NCBI GenBank assembly: GCA_023389175.1
Contig: JAEWEW010000091.1
Span: 1 to 6,868, forward strand
DNA: 6,868 nucleotides
From: Pseudomonadota bacterium
Lineage (GTDB): Bacteria > Pseudomonadota > Gammaproteobacteria > Burkholderiales > Burkholderiaceae_E
Reading direction: 5' to 3'
Shown here: in pieces, positions 5,655 to 6,868 of the stretch
Position numbering within the stretch: the stretch's first letter is position 1
Layout of the letters: each line of letters opens with the position of its first letter
Notes under the pieces: model-generated
What the model was told of the DNA's origin: nothing
What the model saw: only the letters and a program-made list of their open reading frames with translations
The model's database searches: none
Program-made: the position numbers and the translations under genes

Positions 5655-6863
5655 ATGGCACTCGCACCCACTGCAGAGATCCTCGCCGACTTCAAGGCCG
5701 GCAAGATGGTGATCCTGATCGACGAGGAGGATCGGGAGAACGAAGGGGATCTGCTGCTCGCCGCCGACTTCGTCACGCCCGAAGCGATCAACTTCATGGC
5801 GCGCCATGCGCGCGGCCTGATCTGCCTCACCCTCACCGAGGAGCGCTGCCGGGAGCTTCGCCTGCCGCTGATGACGACGCTGAACGGCACCCGCACCGGC
5901 ACCAACTTCACCCTGTCGATCGAGGCGGCGACGGGCGTGACCACCGGCATCTCGGCGGCCGACCGGGCACGCACCATCCAGGTGGCGGTCGCGCGCGACA
6001 GCCGTCCGACGGATCTGGTGCAGCCCGGGCATGTGTTCCCGATCATGGCCCGCGACGGCGGCGTGCTGGTCCGGGCCGGCCACACGGAGGCCGGCTGCGA
6101 CCTCGGAACCCTCTGCGGGCTCACGCCGGCGGCGGTGATCTGCGAAATCATGAAGGATGACGGCACCATGGCGCGGCTGCCGGACCTGCTCGAGTTCAGC
6201 GAGCGCCACGGTCTGAAGATCGGCACCATCGCGGACCTGATCCACTATCGGAGCGCCAATGAGAGCCTCGTGGAGCGGCTGTACCGGCGCACGGTGAGCA
6301 CCGAATGCGGCGAGTTCGAGCTGATGGTGTACCGTGACAAGCCCACGGGACAGCCGCACTTCGCCTTGTGCCGCGGGCCCATCCAGGCGGCCCGCGAGGC
6401 GCTGGTCCGGGTGCACGAGCCGCTTTCGCCGCTGGACCTGCTCACGCCGGATGGCGGGACCCATTCGTGGAACGTGCGCCGCGCGCTGGCCGAGATCGCG
6501 GCGCACGGCAGCGGCGTGCTGGTGATGCTGAACTGCGCCCTGGGGCCGGAGTCGGCCTTCGCCCAGGCCCGCGCCTGGTGCGAGCCGGACGCCGCGGACG
6601 ACGGTGGTCGCTCCGGACGCCAGGTCTCGGGCGGCGAGGCGGTGGACCTGCGTACCTACGGTATCGGCGCACAGATCCTGCGGGACGTCGGCGTCGGCCG
6701 CATGCGCCTGCTCGCGCATCCGCGCCGCATGCCGAGCATGGCCGGCTTCGGGCTGGAGGTTACCGGCTTCTCGGAGGACGACGAAGCCGGCGGCCCAGCC
6801 CAGGGGCGGGAGCAGGGCAGGCCCGCGACCCTGCCTGCCATTCACGAGATCGGACAGCACTGA
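5655..6863 (+). CDS. ribB: 3,4-dihydroxy-2-butanone 4-phosphate synthase fused to a degenerate GTP cyclohydrolase II-like domain (RibBX type, often annotated ribBA)
   Basis: The N-terminal half (about 1-205) converts ribulose 5-phosphate to 3,4-dihydroxy-2-butanone 4-phosphate plus formate, supplying the four-carbon unit for lumazine synthase. It is intact: DEEDRENEGD at 23-32, the TTGISAADR segment (96-104), RPTDLVQPGHVFP (117-129), GHTEA at 142-146 and VICEI with E164. The C-terminal half (about 206-372) resembles RibA. It keeps VYRDKPTGQPHFAL (225-238) and DLRTYGIGAQIL (331-342), but where active RibA has three zinc cysteines in HSECxTGD...RCDCG it has HEPLSPLD...NVRRALAE with none. The GRGIGL-type catalytic stretch is also absent. 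GTP cyclohydrolase II activity is therefore unlikely, matching the RibBX variant known in Proteobacteria. A polar tail follows (373-402). The ATG at 5655 fits the family start; an upstream TTG at 5583 would add an unrelated 24 residues. The stop overlaps the next ATG. Confidence 0.93.
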   Translation: MALAPTAEILADFKAGKMVILIDEEDRENEGDLLLAADFVTPEAINFMARHARGLICLTLTEERCRELRLPLMTTLNGTRTGTNFTLSIEAATGVTTGISAADRARTIQVAVARDSRPTDLVQPGHVFPIMARDGGVLVRAGHTEAGCDLGTLCGLTPAAVICEIMKDDGTMARLPDLLEFSERHGLKIGTIADLIHYRSANESLVERLYRRTVSTECGEFELMVYRDKPTGQPHFALCRGPIQAAREALVRVHEPLSPLDLLTPDGGTHSWNVRRALAEIAAHGSGVLVMLNCALGPESAFAQARAWCEPDAADDGGRSGRQVSGGEAVDLRTYGIGAQILRDVGVGRMRLLAHPRRMPSMAGFGLEVTGFSEDDEAGGPAQGREQGRPATLPAIHEIGQH

Positions 6864-6868
6864 TGAAA
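6863..6868 (+). CDS. ribH: Start of the next gene, probably 6,7-dimethyl-8-ribityllumazine synthase (partial, cut by window edge)
   Basis: ATGAAA begins at 6863 and shares one base with the ribB stop as TGATG, a common arrangement for coupled genes. Only Met-Lys is visible, so the sequence itself does not identify the product. The identity rests on context: lumazine synthase is the one RibD/RibB/RibE partner not yet seen, and ribH commonly follows ribB(A) in betaproteobacteria. No strong Shine-Dalgarno sequence precedes it, which fits re-initiation after ribB. Confidence 0.5.

Noticed and set aside
5541..6860. 439-codon open frame on the - strand opposite ribB
   Set aside because: Composition is His/Arg/Ala/Val-rich as expected from the reverse complement of GC-rich codons, and there are no recognisable motifs.

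Overview
This is a GC-rich (roughly two-thirds G+C), gene-dense chromosomal segment. All seven complete genes are on the + strand, and the first two bases-worth of codons of an eighth lie at the right edge. Protein character and gene order (glyA-nrdR-ribD-ribE-ribB, then a probable ribH) point to a betaproteobacterium, most likely Burkholderiales or a close relative. This assignment comes from remembered family sequences, not from a search.

Layout. (1) 30-1993: tyrS, encoding tyrosyl-tRNA synthetase of the KMSKS subclass with an odd Ala/Gly-rich tail, overlaps by ATGA a histidine-phosphatase-superfamily gene. (2) 2011-3252: glyA (serine hydroxymethyltransferase) follows after 17 nt, behind the only strong Shine-Dalgarno sequence in the window. 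(3) 3253-3376: a 124-nt gap carries GC-rich inverted repeats and an extended -10-like promoter abutting the nrdR start. (4) 3377-5586: nrdR, ribD and ribE form a tight run (8-nt overlap, then a 7-nt gap). (5) 5587-5654: a 68-nt gap with an inverted repeat and a TACAAT box 6 nt before the next ATG. (6) 5655-6863: a RibB protein whose GTP cyclohydrolase II-like half has lost its zinc and catalytic motifs (the RibBX type), overlapping by TGATG the start of the next gene, presumably ribH.

How the genes work together. TyrS serves translation. GlyA supplies glycine and one-carbon units. NrdR senses nucleotides and represses ribonucleotide reductase genes. RibD, RibB, (RibH) and RibE cover the riboflavin pathway apart from GTP cyclohydrolase II (RibA) and the 5-amino-6-ribitylaminouracil 5'-phosphate dephosphorylation. 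RibA must be encoded elsewhere if the RibB C-terminal domain is inactive, as the sequence indicates. The histidine phosphatase has no assignable substrate. Its position before glyA makes phosphoserine one testable idea.

I see no mobile element, CRISPR array, rRNA, tRNA, FMN riboswitch or novel defence-type system. This is a housekeeping region. The points worth a second look are the degenerate RibA-like domain, the two leaderless-type promoters, the TyrS tail with its hairpin at the gene overlap, and the unassigned phosphatase.
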